Shown here: in pieces, positions 12,961 through 13,045 of the stretch
How positions within the stretch are numbered: the stretch's first letter is position 1
Layout of the letters: each line of letters begins with the position of its first letter
Origin: Deltaproteobacteria bacterium
GTDB taxonomy: Bacteria > Desulfobacterota > Syntrophia > Syntrophales > UBA5619
Direction of reading: 5' to 3'
Length of the DNA stretch: 13,045 nucleotides
NCBI GenBank assembly: GCA_026388345.1
Contig: JAPLJY010000149.1
Location: 1 to 13,045 of the forward strand
Notes under the pieces: generated by a model
What the model saw: the letters and a program-made list of their open reading frames with translations, nothing else
Database searches by the model: none
Told to the model about the DNA's origin: nothing
Made by a program: the position numbers and the translations under genes

Positions 12961-13045
12961 TGGTCAATAGGCAGATATCCTCCGTTGTCGGGAGGGCATC
13001 CAGTCTTTCCAGCTCTTGTTCCAGGGGTGATTTTTCGCTGGTTTG
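12956..13045 (-). CDS. C-terminus of a protein running off the window, probably transposition-related
   Basis: The last 29 codons are open from the window edge to a TAG at 12956-12958 and end ...LERLDALPTTEDICLLTK. The stop falls inside the inner 20-bp end repeat. The charged helix-like tail (KSPLEQELERLD) does not identify a family by itself. Position suggests a transposase or its ATPase helper. Confidence 0.4.
   Translation of the reverse strand, partial: QTSEKSPLEQELERLDALPTTEDICLLTK

Overview
The window comes from a bacterial chromosome. It looks like an anaerobe with a moderately GC-rich genome, possibly of the Desulfobacterota/Syntrophia kind. The clues are a rubrerythrin, a (hydroxy)acyl-CoA dehydrogenase next to an acyl-CoA synthetase, tripartite tricarboxylate (TTT/Bug) transporters and a universal stress protein. 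This placement is inferred from gene content only. Apart from a short DNA-repair unit at 5322-5800, every convincing gene lies on the minus strand, so transcription runs mostly right to left.

Layout, left to right. 1-709: N-terminal part of a class A penicillin-binding protein of the 1B type, cut by the window edge. 872-1548: a type II toxin-antitoxin pair (Phd/YefM antitoxin, VapC PIN toxin) with a promoter overlapped by two TGTACA operator hexamers. 1618-1734: two short palindromic elements, the larger one REP-like. 1771-2289: a UspA protein with an ATP-binding motif. 2417-4852: an acyl-CoA synthetase whose 5' end is interrupted by a TGA, preceded by a short-chain dehydrogenase of the 3-hydroxyacyl-CoA dehydrogenase type. 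4921-5244: a terminator and what looks like the remnant of a small thioesterase gene. 5322-5800 (+): a 16-residue leader ORF overlapping the start of a pyrimidine-dimer glycosylase family gene. 5846-5892: a strong bidirectional terminator. 5959-6930: a lone TctC-type binding protein flanked by two copies of a 32-bp structured repeat. 7035-7613: rubrerythrin with a good sigma-70 promoter.

7858-12705 is one leftward operon: tctC, tctB, tctA, an MBL-fold hydrolase and a xylose-isomerase-like TIM-barrel enzyme. tctA and the MBL gene overlap by ATGA, and the last two genes are 12 nt apart. The natural reading is uptake of a carboxylated compound by the TctABC transporter, then hydrolysis and isomerisation by the two enzymes; the substrate cannot be read from the sequence. 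Upstream of tctC lie a fragment of a nitroreductase gene, a near-consensus promoter (TTGACA-17-TATACT), and the end of an insertion-sequence-like element with tandem 20-bp repeats. The C-terminus of a minus-strand ORF from that element runs out of the window.

No tRNA, rRNA or CRISPR array was seen. The tct operon is visibly more AT-rich than the 2400-8800 region. Together with the insertion-sequence end, this fits a mobile or rearranged accessory segment joined to housekeeping genes.
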